64,000 nt of DNA, taken from contig JAHQIW010004583.1 of assembly GCA_019055375.1 (NCBI GenBank), positions 296,282-360,281 of the forward strand. The letters run 5' to 3'. Within the stretch, counting starts at the first letter, position 1; each line of letters starts with the position of its first letter. Below are positions 24,431 to 34,415 of this stretch, one piece after another. Below the pieces are notes generated by a model that had not been told where the DNA came from, ran no database searches, and saw nothing but the letters and a program-made list of their open reading frames with translations. The stretch is from Parelaphostrongylus tenuis. Its lineage: Eukaryota; Nematoda; Chromadorea; Rhabditida; Metastrongylidae. Made by a program: the position numbers and the translations under genes.

Positions 24431-24652
24431 TTATATACGTCGGAATGATTCAGGGCGATTATATACACGTACACTGAAACCCATCCCCCTGTGATGAGTC
24501 AAACAGAACCCATAAGGACTTTGTCCTCCACCGTAGTCGCAAGCTCCGCTTATAATGCGTTGAGCTTCAGTATCGATACGAAATGATACGAGCAGAACGA
24601 AAGCAATCAATGATAGGATCAAGACATCGAAGTTGACACAGCGACCGACCAC
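24431..24652 (-). CDS. Possible small secreted or membrane peptide, unknown
   Basis: A 73-codon minus-strand frame starts MVGRCVNFDVLILSLIAFVL and continues to a basic segment (SFRIDTEA). This is a plausible signal peptide or signal anchor of about 28 residues. The remainder (starting QRIISGACDYGGGQ, with a second cysteine further on) is small and glycine-rich. No family was recognised, no intron was needed, and no paralogue was seen. A GC-rich stretch lies just upstream of it. Chance is possible. Confidence 0.25.
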   Translation of the reverse strand: MVGRCVNFDVLILSLIAFVLLVSFRIDTEAQRIISGACDYGGGQSPYGFCLTHHRGMGFSVRVYNRPESFRRI

Positions 24653-24679
24653 GAGGCAAACAGATTACGAAATGGTCTA

Positions 24680-24824
24680 CGCCAAGATGATGAAGCGGTG
24701 CGGCCGCGGCCGCGATCTCCAAAGGACCTATCGCAATGGAGCCTGTTAGTTTCCAGCTGCCGTCCGTAGGGTCCCTCGGCTCTCGCCCAGAAAAGTAGCA
24801 ACGGCTTCGTGGATCCGTTGCTAC
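24680..24824. other. GC-rich block ending in a perfect 10-bp hairpin
   Basis: It contains two overlapping GCGGCCGC octamers near 24700 and many CpGs in an otherwise AT-rich region. It ends in GTAGCAACGG / CCGTTGCTAC (24795-24804 and 24815-24824) around a 10-nt loop. It could be a promoter-proximal region of the small minus-strand frame or an element end. Confidence 0.4.
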
Positions 24825-25121
24825 ACAGTTAATATGTTTAGTTTATCAAGTACGAATCGAATTTATTAAAATGTCTTGAAACATGGAGCAATGCATGAAG
24901 AGTTCTGATCATGCAGAAAATATCGAATTCGAAAATGATTGATAAGTCTAATATTACAAAGAGTAGGCAGAGTCAATTTGAGAAAATATTTTGACGCTAT
25001 GGATGTTAAAGAGTAGAACGGTCAGGGTTGATTATTCTATTAAAGGTGCTCCACGAATTTGGCCATATTGAGCGCTGTGAAAACCAATGAATGCATTTTC
25101 ATCCTGTATAATGGTCAGAGA

Positions 25122-25422
25122 GCGTATGTGGCGCAGTGGTAAGAGGTGCACTGCGTCGCGCACGAGGTCAATGGTTCGATCTCACGCTCATGGCTCACCA
25201 AGCCATCCATCCCTCCGGGGTCGGTAAATTGGTACCACACTGGTCTTACACTTGTCTGGGAGGATAAGCAGCACTGACTCGGTTCAGCGGGAGGCCACCG
25301 CAAGTTATTGTAGAGGTCAGATATGCATTCAATCACCTCAACGAAGTTAGAATTTTAAGACGAATGCATGGCGCATCCCTCAGGGATTGATCAACGCCAA
25401 AAGCTTTATCCTTTTATCCTTT
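25122..25422 (+). repeat. tRNA-derived SINE (SINE-C), best copy
   Basis: The A box lies in TGGCGCAGTGGTAAGAGGTG and the B box in GGTTCGATCTC. The body includes TTGGTACCACACTGGTCTTA, CTGACTCGGTTCAGCGGGAG and CATCCCTCAGGGATTGATCA, ending in (TTTATCC)n. It is flanked by 15-bp direct repeats with one mismatch, TATAATGGTCAGAGA (25107-25121) and TATAATGGTCAGCGA (25423-25437), which are target-site duplications. It would use RNA polymerase III and borrow an RTE-type machinery; this last point is inference. Confidence 0.9.
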
Positions 25423-25882
25423 TATAATGGTCAGCGACGGTATTCCGTATGCCGACTTATTGTCTATATTGATTTTGCAGAATGGGTACTGAATTAGAAA
25501 CTTGATGTCCTGAGGACATTACCAGCTTAAACGCTTACATGTGAGAATACCGGAAACACTTGTCGCCTATTATAACTTACTACTGCCCATTACATACATG
25601 CTGCAATATTACTCACCCGTTCACTCAATTTAGTAGACAGTTGGATTCTAAGCTGCCTTAGGATTAGATAAAAAGCGAGATACCAGTTTGTCAACGGGAT
25701 TCAAAAGTTCAAAAGACCATAGGTATTGATTGATTTGCATACAAAGTGAATATAACAGTCTTTCTCTAGAACTAAGAACAACACATTATCAACTCGCAGT
25801 CGGAATGATCATAAGTGTGACACTATCAAAGACGATTTCAGTGTGAACGTGAATTTGAAAGTTAAACTGCACTACAATATTT

Positions 25883-27597
25883 GGTCAGTCCATAAGTTCC
25901 GACACTAATGCAATAACACCAAAATAATTAACCACAGTATCACATGTCGCCCCGCTGGTCGTCGAGTGACTCGAGCGCGTACCAGCAACACTTCCATTTT
26001 TCCCTATCGCGTGCAAGAGTAGCCCAGTGGGTCCTCCTTGCTCTAAGGATTCGCTGAGCATCATATCTTTCTTTTATAGCTTTCGTGAAGAAATCGGACC
26101 AACGGGTCGGTGGTCTTCCCGTAGAGCGGTTAATGTCCCGAGGAATCCAATAGGTAACGGCTCTCGTCCATCGGTCGTCGTTGAAGCGCATCACGCGTCC
26201 GGCTCACCTCATTTTCGATATCCCGGCGTTGTAGAGCGGCGCTTTTGATTTTCGATCATTGCGTAGGTCGGAACTTCGGATCCTTTCTCTCATTTGAGAG
26301 TTACGGGACACTCCTAGCATCGACCTTTCGACTGCGCGTTCCACAACGCCAAGTGATCTCACATAGTGCTTACGTAGCGACCAGGATCTGCTGCATACGT
26401 TAGGCCAGGGATAATCGTCGAGTCAAAAAGGTGAGCACGGAATCCGATGTTCTTTGTCCTCTCTTCGATGCTCTTAAACGCTCCCCAAACCGCTCGTTTC
26501 CTCCTGCTCAGCACCGGAGCTAGGTCGTCATCATGTTGGTTTCACGGCCTAGATAGATGTGACTGGAGCATTCGGAGATTGTCGTTCCGTTGAGCGCGAA
26601 TGGGGCATTCAAAACCCATGCGTTCCTCATGAATATCGTTTTTGTTAGATTTAGTTAAAGACCAATCTTTTCACAGGCGTTATCGAAACCGGTCAACATT
26701 CGATCTGCTTGACTGTTGTTTGGTGTTATAAGGACGATATCATCACCAAAGCGAAGATAGTTTGATTGTCGGCCTCAATTTTCACTCCCGTATCGTCCCA
26801 TTCTAATATTCGCATGACGTTTTGTAGGGTGGCAGTGAATAGTTTTGGCGAAACTATCGCCTTGTCGAACTCCTGTTCTTACGTCAATGGTGATATTGTT
26901 GTAGATTGGAGATATTTTGGTCGTGAAATTTTTACAAAGCTCACGAAAGACCATTAAGTACCAAGTAGGAACGCCCTGGTTATCCAAAGCCTCTATAACC
27001 GTTTCTGTTTCCACTGAATCAAAGGCTTTCTTCAGATCAATGAAAGTGAGACATAGTGGTTGTTTGTACTCCCGCAGTAATTACATATGAATGATTATGG
27101 TATCATTCAATTGCGCATTTTCCTACCGACATTTTGGTGTACAACTGCCTACACTGTCTCAAAATGGAGCTGTCGTAGGAACAGATTCACTTGCTACTCA
27201 TGCACGAATGGTCGTATAGGAAAGTGCTAGTGAGGCAGTGCGCAAGATTAAAAGACCTTCCCGTGGACGACTTAAGCGCGACTGATCCACCGGACTCTTT
27301 CTAGTTTTGAACCTCGCAAACCTGGGTCTACTTTCTACAACCTTATCATGTCCTGAGCTCCACTGATCTTGCGTGCTCTTCCCTAGCATTCTCGTCTACG
27401 CTGTATTCGCGCAAGAGTAGCAAAAGAATTTGTTCCCACGACAGCTCCGCATTGAAGCAAGTATAAGCAAATTCTATACAAAAATGTTCACAAAATATGC
27501 GCAATTGAGCGATTTTGGAACAATGCAAATTTTATTACTTCTGGTTAATAAATCTTGTATTAACTGGTTCACTGCCAAGATCTATGGAACGACCTGA
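25883..27597. mobile_element. Mariner-derived foldback split by an RTE insertion
   Basis: The left end (25883-25934: a CCATAAGTTCCGACAC block, GCAATAACACCAAAATAATT, then AACCACAG) continues after the RTE copy at 27078 with TAATTACATATGAATG and ATTCAATTGCGC. The right end (27470-27597) is the inverse: GCGCAATTGAGCG, then TTACTTCTGGTTAATAAATC. The inner part holds a mariner helix-turn-helix remnant on the minus strand (about 27240-27330, reading RFARFKTRKSPVDQSRLSRP). TA lies at both outer ends. Confidence 0.75.
25935..27078 (-). mobile_element. RTE lineage A, 5'-truncated (copy 3)
   Basis: Minus strand, from the RT palm (FIDLKKAFDSVETETVIEAL, with GVPTWYLMVFRELCKNFTTK after it) to the 3' end. 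The catalytic box reads FGDD (near 26740). Several small deletions break the frame at 26860, 26790, 26530 and 26390. The tail GWSDFFTKAIKERYD, RARRTHWATLARDREKWK is intact. It sits inside the left arm of a mariner-derived foldback. Confidence 0.9.
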
Positions 27598-27719
27598 TAG
27601 TAACAGGGGATAAGGTAGCGCAGTAGTTCTTCACGAAGCGTTTCAGAAATCAAGGTGATGCGCAGGGCGTTGGCTTAGTGGCCCCTCCAATATTCTCTTT
27701 TATTCAATCAAATAGCATT

Positions 27720-27915
27720 TTTTCTCGGCTCCCTCCATGATTGCAAGAAGAATTGTCTCGACCAGCATTGTACGACATTATAAGAGAGAACAAAATTTTT
27801 CAAGTAACATTCAAAGCAATTGGTTAATACTCAAAGACTTTTGTAGAACATGGAAGCAAGCAAATGAAATGAGTGGAAAATAGCGTAAAGTTATATAGCA
27901 CTTCATACAGCAGGT
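27720..27915. repeat. Dispersed repeat R1, fragment 4
   Basis: ACAAAATTTTTCAAGTAACATT and ACTTTTGTAGAACATGGAAG correspond to 3732-3795 (ACAAAATCCTCAAGTACCATT, GCCTTTGTGAAGTACAAATA). The fragment ends against an RTE copy. Confidence 0.45.
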
Positions 27916-29535
27916 CACAATCATGTCCTCTTACCGTCATATAAATTGAAAGAGGACGAATTTGTCGTCCCACCGGTCCTCCCTTCCGAAATCCGACATG
28001 CTATATCGTCGGTGAAAAAGAGAACAACACCCGGTCCAGACAGGATTTGAGCAGAACATCTGAAGAATCTGCCGCCAGTTCTCATCAACACCCTGGCTCG
28101 GCTCTTCACTCGCTACCTGTCAGAATGCAAGGTCCCTATTCAATGGAAAACCAGCAAGACCGTATTGTTGTTCAAAAAGGGAGACCTTCACGACATAGGC
28201 AATTATCGCCCAATCTGCTTGCTGTCCGTTGTCTATAAACTCTTTACTCGAGTCATCCTAAACAGGATTGACAGAACACTGGACGAAGGACAGACATGCG
28301 AACAAGCAGGGTTCCGAAAAGGATTTAGTACCATGGACCACATCCACACGATTACAAGACTCATCGAAGTTTCATGGGAGGTACAAACAACCACTCTGTC
28401 TCACTTTCATCGATCTGAATAAAGCCTTTGATTCAGTGGAAACAGAAGCGGTTATAGAAGCTCTGCATAACCAGGGCGTCCCTACTCGGTACATAATGAT
28501 CCTTCGTGAGCTTTATAAAGATTTCACGACCAAAATATCTCCATTCTACAACAATATCACCATTGACGTAATAAGAGGGGTTCGACAAGGCGATACAATT
28601 TCGCCAAAACTATTCACTGCCACCCTACAAGACGTCATGCGAACATTAGAATGGGACGAAATGGGAGTGAAAATTGACGGTCGACAATTTAACCATCTTC
28701 GCTTTGCTGACGATATCGTTCTCATAACACCACACATCAGCCAAGCGGAACGAATGTTGACCGATTTCGATAACGCCTGTGGAAAGATTGGTCTTCAACT
28801 GAATCTAACGAAAACAATGTTCATGAGGAACGGATGGGTTTCTAACGCCCCATTCACGCTCAACGGAACGACAATCTCCGAATGCTCCAGTTACGTCTAT
28901 CTAGGTCGCGAAATCAACATGACGAGCGACCTAGCTATAGAGTTGAGCAGGAGGAACGAGCGGCTTGGGGAACGTTTAAGAGCATCGAAGATGTAGTGAA
29001 GAGGACAAAAACATCCGACTCCGTGCCCACCTTTTCGACTCGACAATTATCCCTGCCCTGACGTATGCAGCAGAAACCTGGTCGCTACGTAAGCAGGATG
29101 AAAGATCACTTGCCGTTATCGAACGCGCAGTCGAAAGGTCGATGCTAGGAGTATCCCGTATCTCGCAAATGAGAGAAAGGATCCGAAGTTCGACCTACGT
29201 CGACGATCGAAAATCAGAGACGCCGTTCTGCACGCCAGGATTTCGAGAAATAAGGTGGGCCGGACACGTGATGCGCTTCAGCGACAACCGATGGAGGAGA
29301 GCCGTTACCGACTGGATTCCTCGGGACGTCAAGCGCTCTAAAGGAAGACCACTGACCCGTTGGTCCGATTTCTTCACGAAAGCAATAGAAGAAAGATATG
29401 ATGCTCAGCGAATCCCTAGAGCGAGGAGGACCCACTGGGCTGCTCTTGCACGCGATAGGGAAAAATGGAAGAGTTGCTGGTACCCGCTCGAGTCACTCGA
29501 CGATCAACGGGACGACAGGTGATACAGGTGATACA
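27916..29535 (+). mobile_element. RTE lineage A, 5'-truncated (copy 4)
   Basis: Plus-strand RT from [20 protein letters not shown] to the 3' end CGACAGGTGATACAGGTGAT. Motifs: NYRPICLLSVVYKLFTRVIL, EQAGFRKGFSTMDHIHTITR, LTFIDLNKAFDSVETEAVIE, GVRQGDTISPKLF, LRFADDIVLITP (catalytic FADD intact) and SKMRFSDNRW-like tail blocks. The damage is a TGA at about 28047, a frameshift near 28375 and another near 28965. The endonuclease is lost by 5' truncation. Confidence 0.93.
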
Positions 29536-29917
29536 GCAGGTCATTACTTTTCTTGAATGCTTCAACGGTCGACTTTCTATCGCTGTCAATCGTTGAAGTG
29601 GCATTCACAAATCTTTTTCGCGGACTTGTTCAGATCTAGATGCACTCTTAGTGTTATGAATCCAGTTCATGGTTCAGTCAGTTTAGTTTATGGTCAGTAC
29701 TGATCTAATAAAGATATTGGCGACCGACCTGATGATGATGTTGCGAGTACTAGCCTAAAACTTGAGTGATTCTTTATCTACATGATAATAGTATTCACAC
29801 GACAAACAATAACAATAATAACAGCCAATACGATAATACGCGACATTAACGAGTAATAGATCCTTTAATCATTATTTGAGCCAACTTGTCATGTGGTCTG
29901 ATAAGGGCTCTTGTAAA

Positions 29918-29960
29918 GCCCGATACACTTACTTCGTCCTTACAGACGCGTCAGCCGGGC
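29918..29960 (-). ncRNA. Hammerhead motif, minus strand (core A to C, stem III decayed)
   Basis: Stem I GCCCGG (29960-29955) pairs fully with UCGGGC (29923-29918). The core is CUGACGC where CUGANGA is expected. Stem II is GUC/GAC; then GAAG and a degraded stem III precede GUGU and A. Clearly homologous to the copy at 30326 but probably inactive. Confidence 0.65.
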
Positions 29961-30011
29961 ACAACCCGTCGAAAGGACTGTTTATAAAAAGATCGAAAGA
30001 CGGCAGGTACT

Positions 30012-30054
30012 GCCCGAGTGATGAGTCTGTAAGGACGAAACACGTGTACCGGGG
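30012..30054 (+). ncRNA. Hammerhead motif, plus strand (first core base changed)
   Basis: The core GUGAUGA (30018-30024) has G where C is invariant. Stem II is GUC/GAC around UGUAAG, followed by GAAA, ACAC/GUGU and A at the cleavage position. Stem I keeps four central pairs (CCCG/CGGG). Probably weak or inactive. Confidence 0.65.
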
Positions 30055-30291
30055 TGTACAAGAGCCATTACCAGATCACATGACAAATTGGCTCAAATAA
30101 TAATGAAAGGATCTATTGAATGAGCGTGGTCTTAACAAAGCACTCGAAATGAAGGTATAATATGATAAAAATACGAGCCAAAAGCAATCGAGTGCGCAAC
30201 GCTCTGTGTTAAGTGAGAATTTCACTTGACATAGAGTGTAAAACGATCGTCTTCAATGACTCTCTATAAGGAGTGTAAGGCTCACAAGAGA

Positions 30292-30480
30292 ACTGACTAT
30301 GATAAATCGAAAGACGATGGGTTCTGCCCGGCTGACGAGTCTGTAAAGACGAAACACGTGTATCGGGCTTTCCAAGAGCCCTTACCAGACCACATGACAA
30401 GTAGGCTCAAATAATAATAAAAGGATCTATTGAAATTTGAGCGTGGTCCCAACAAAACACTCGAAATGAAGGTATTAACG
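30292..30480 (+). repeat. Partial direct duplication of the hammerhead foldback arm
   Basis: 30292-30480 repeats 29974-30165 in the same orientation: ATCGAAAGACG, the hammerhead, GGCTCAAATAATAAT..AAAGGATCTATTGAA and GAGCGTGGTC..AACAAA..CACTCGAAATGAAGGTAT. The inverted left arm is not duplicated, so this second unit is a half-element. Confidence 0.75.
30326..30368 (+). ncRNA. Hammerhead ribozyme, complete core
   Basis: Stem I GCCCGG (30326-30331) pairs with UCGGGC (30363-30368), 6 bp with one G.U. The core is CUGACGA (30332-30338). Stem II GUC (30339-30341) pairs with GAC (30348-30350) across UGUAAA. GAAA lies at 30351-30354. Stem III ACAC (30354-30357) pairs with GUGU (30358-30361) with no loop. 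The cleavage base is A30362, predicted 3' of the GUA triplet. All core bases match the published consensus. A loopless stem III normally forces pairing between two RNA copies, as in dimeric hammerheads of Penelope-like elements and some satellites (from family knowledge). Stem II is short and no tertiary loop contact was identified. Confidence 0.8.
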
Positions 30481-31095
30481 AGTAATAGTTGTGAGAAACA
30501 GTGTTTAAGACAAAGTGATGGTTCAGACGGCTTATGTAATTGATGATATTAATACGATTGCTACTACAACGATACGCAAGGTTTGTGTAGTGAGCGTGAG
30601 AAATGTGAGTGATGATAGAAAGCGATGAGCTACGAGTAAGGGATACGCAATACGGTGATTACAGAATAGATCCACTCAGCAGTTAGACAACGGTTGGGAG
30701 AACCAAAGACTATAGTAAAGAACAATACAGTAGGTAGATTCATAGTGCATTCTATACAATGCACCCAATACAATGCAACGTAGAGACGTACACGAGAGAA
30801 CAGGGCAACGTCCCTTGAATGGAGGACTAGTACAGCGATCATAACGCGATGGATTTACCTAAGTACACAATAGATCTGTCGTCAACAGTTGAAGCCATCA
30901 GAGGCGCTAGTAAAGAGTCAATGTGTCCCTCCATTCTAATCAGAGTCTATGAATCGGCTTATTCGAACACAGAGTACATAAGATTGTGATTAATTAGCAA
31001 GGCGATGAACATTAACTGAGGGACATTAATGACTATGATGAAGCAATAGATTGACCTAGCAATCAGCATGCAATCAACAGCTGGAAGAATCCTAG
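30481..31095. other. No gene recognised
   Basis: Non-coding; short frames without domains. Confidence 0.45.
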
Positions 31096-31099
31096 AATA

Positions 31100-31335
31100 T
31101 GATAAAGATTATTATTAAGATTAAGATTATTATTATTATTATAATTATTGTTATTAACTACTATTCTTATTATTAATTATTACTAATCACTATTACTATT
31201 ATTAAATATTATTACTAATAATAATTATTATAATTAAAATTATTATTATGGTTATTATAATTATAATTATCATTATTACTATTATTAAAATTATTATTAA
31301 GATTATTATTAAGACTACTGATTATTATTAGATAA
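31100..31335. repeat. (ATT)n / (AAT)n microsatellite
   Basis: Irregular ATT/ATA trinucleotide repeats, partly self-complementary. The Asn/Tyr-rich open frames across it are artefacts. Confidence 0.95.
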
Positions 31336-31339
31336 TTAT

Positions 31340-34190
31340 GATAAAAAATCGATAGCCAATGAGAAGAATCGATAATGCATAACACCGAAATACACAACAA
31401 CAACAGAGAAGATGGTACGACGGAGATGGAGCAACCACTCTCTCCCGTTGTTTGCTGGTGAATGACGGTAGGCACGCCCCGCCCACTGCCCATGAATGTG
31501 CTTCGTAGCTCCGCCCATTGCCCAAGAGTGTGCTGTGTCGGCGGGGCGTCTGCATCTCGACGACGTATCGATTCATAAGTCGGCTGAGTCGATAATTCGG
31601 TTCTATTTGGTCGTCCAGATTTGATGTTTGTACTTTCTTATCTGCACAGAGCAAATGAAGGTTTATTTTGGTTATTGAACATACCTTGAGTAAAATCGTC
31701 ATCAGAGTTTCATACAACTTTCTTACATACAAATATATACTTAGTTAAGTCAGAGTGCAACTTTCAAGATTCACTAGCGGCTACAGGTATCATGCTTACA
31801 TATCCTCCCCAAAAAAATTGCTGTTATTTAGAAGTGATCATAGAACTCTTGCTTTACTGCGAAAGTACAGGAAATTTGAAAGCTGAGTTCAACTCATTAG
31901 TCTTCGTTTTTAACAGTGTTTGATGAAGCAGCAGCACGGATCTGCTTTAGACCTTTCTTTCTGAAATTGCTCCCTCTACTCTTATTTTTACTTCTCCATC
32001 TTTAGCTCTTTTTCTGAATCCGGTCATTCTCGGTACTACAATCAGTATTTTCATGACCAGGAGAGTAGTAATGAAGTTGAGCAGAATGTGCACTATCTCG
32101 GGGTACTGTAGCACGAGCTCGATGAGGAGGCTAAGTCTTACTGAAACGGTGCTATTTCACGGTTCAAATTAGCTGCAAGGTCTACGCTCTAAGAGTAGAT
32201 CATCGGTGATATTGAAGCAATTAATCTTTACTTCTTGAATAAGTCTAATTGATGAACTATATAGGACACCTATCTAGGCGATTAACTGTAAGGAATCGCT
32301 GAAATATCTTAGAAAATCTATGCATTCAAGCATCGCTTATTCTACTGCAGCTCATATGTGAGATTGGAGTGAAATAGTCGTATGTATCAGCTAGAGTTTT
32401 TTTTTAATTGGAGAAAAGCCCTGAATTCAATAATAAAAAGGTACACCATCAGTGAATCGAACTTTTAAGAGCTCTTCGAAGCACAAAGGTTTTAGAATGT
32501 GACAACAGTACAAAGTGGTATCGCAAGACAAGAGGCAAAATATGTAGTACACCGCTTTTTTATCACCCATCACACAAAAAAGCACTTATCGAATACTTAT
32601 ACCGAAAGGCTAAATTGTGCGCACAGGAGAAGAGGGTGCTGGGGAACAATCGCCAGACTCGGAAGAAAAAAAGCTATTTCAATGGCCATTAAATTGTGGC
32701 CACTCGGGCCAGTACAATGGTTAGAATCAGGCTCCAAAACAATATTATGCGGTTACATAGTTAGATAGTTGTAGCAGTTACTAAATTCCTGGCTCACACA
32801 CTGCGTCGTCAACTAGTCTGAATCGCCTTTACGATCGAATATGTAATTCAGAAAACTGTACAGTCTGCTTTAACGGAAGAGAGGGGTATTGCGTCAGTAC
32901 AAGTACAATATATTTGGTACCATGCAAGCATGCGGGACAACTACATTGGCAAAAGAGGTGGATCGCTTTGTGTTCGCATGGGAGAACATCTAGATGGATC
33001 TCATCCACAAAAGCACCCTCTAGGGAACACATAGGGTAAAAAATAACGGCAACGATTTGAGAGTGATTGTCACAATCGCGGTCATAGCGTCAAAAACATC
33101 AATGAGCAAAACTCTTGAGGGTTTTTGGATGAACGCTTAAAATCCAAAAATGATTTGAAGGACAAATGCCACACTGTCACACGAGACATGACGCCTTTTC
33201 TCCGTTCAATCTTTTGATCTGACCTAGGCTGTATATAAAGATGTCAATAATCCACCGATTTATTCAAGCGTTTAGTACAGCATACGCCTAAGTTCTTTAG
33301 AAGACGAAGTCGCCGAAACTCAGCCAACTGCTATCATTATTATAATTACCGATTTCGCATAACTTGAACAAGATAAGTCTTTGAGATTTGATGATTTCAA
33401 TGGCGACGCTTATAGAAAGTAGGTCTTCTGAAATACTCCGTGTTACATTTCAGTAGCAATCTCAGAATAGGAAGGATCAGCTCCTTGGTCGATGAATTCC
33501 GATTAGATTTCATTCGTTTCGACTAAGTCTAACACTTTTCATAGCAGACAGAGGTCAGGACTAGGAGCAGGTGATCGAAACCATCTCCGACCATTGTGTT
33601 TTGCTTAAACCGAATTATAGAGCCAAAAGTGAAAAGGGAGAAGGTAAATCGAATGAGCGAGATTAAATCACGTATTGGCGAAGTTAAATGAATTGAGGCT
33701 CCCGAACAGGATGAATACGAAATGCATATTTCGATCAAAACGATTTCCGTTAGTTAAATGAAAAAAAGAAGTGAAATTTAATCAAGGGCATGGCGTTTGC
33801 GTCATTGGTTTCTATTCTAGGTGTTGTGATTGAGCAAATATTTTCCTACTGCTATAAGAGGATGAGAATGTGACAGACAATAGTGTACTCCTTCAAAATC
33901 GACAACTAGAAAGAAGCGCAAAATGTTCACGAGATTCTCTACTGCTTATTGTCATGATGATACTATCTTCTGAATATTGTGTTACCGGAGATTCCTTTTC
34001 TTCCGAAAATCGTCCGGAATCGAACGAAAGTCGAAAAAGCAAAAAAGATCTTCGCTAAGCTACTGTTAAAAAAAGAGGTCACAAATGAAGTACTTCCTTG
34101 GATGTCAATTTTAATTTTAAAGTGTAAAGGTGGGCTAAAAGCCTTCACCGCTGCATTTCCATCACATCTGATGGTAGTGCTCCACTTCAG
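31340..34190. other. No secure gene
   Basis: It includes a GC-richer block at 31460-31560 (CACGCCCCGCCCACTGCCCA). Frames at 32499-32768 and 33870-34058 carry no recognisable domain. Nothing could be assigned. Confidence 0.35.
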
Positions 34191-34195
34191 CATCT

Positions 34196-34415
34196 TCTAC
34201 AGAAATTTTTCCGCATAAAAATCGTGTTTGGGTAACGGCGCTTCAGGAAAAAGGATCGTAAAAGGGAATGCCTCCACGCGTAGTCCATCACGGGCGTTAA
34301 TCGTTGTGATTTTGAAAACGAAAGCAATACAACCCAGGATGAATACGAACCCATCGTCAAGTTCACAAGGACAGCGCAAGAAAGTCGGACTTGGAGCAAA
34401 GAATAATAGACGCAT
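34196..34415 (-). other. Possible terminal exon with a membrane segment
   Basis: The minus-strand frame reads DDGFVFILGCIAFVFKITTI (one hydrophobic helix). A hydrophilic tail follows (NARDGLRVEAFPFTILFPEA, then PLPKHDFYAEKFL) and a TAG stop. The tail looks protein-like rather than compositional, and the stretch is richer in GC than its surroundings. The frame remains open upstream to about 34415. No family was recognised, and upstream exons were not found. It lies 0.85 kb downstream of the LAAT-1-like gene on the same strand. Confidence 0.3.

Larger units (their letters stand above)
29857..30118. mobile_element. Hammerhead-bearing foldback with about 95-bp inverted ends
   Basis: The left arm (AATAGATCCTTTAATCATTA, TTTGAGCCAACTTGTCATGTG) is the inverse of the right arm (CACATGACAAATTGGCTCAA, ATAATAATGAAAGGATCTAT). 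Both arms carry a hammerhead motif, on opposite strands. The middle is only about 50 bp. It is non-coding. Confidence 0.8.

Noticed and set aside
29710..29760. Another hammerhead at CCTGATGATGATG
   Set aside because: No GAAA at the right distance and no pairing for stems I or II.
31215..31732. Asn-rich and overlapping minus-strand frames
   Set aside because: Product of the ATT microsatellite and its flank; no domain.
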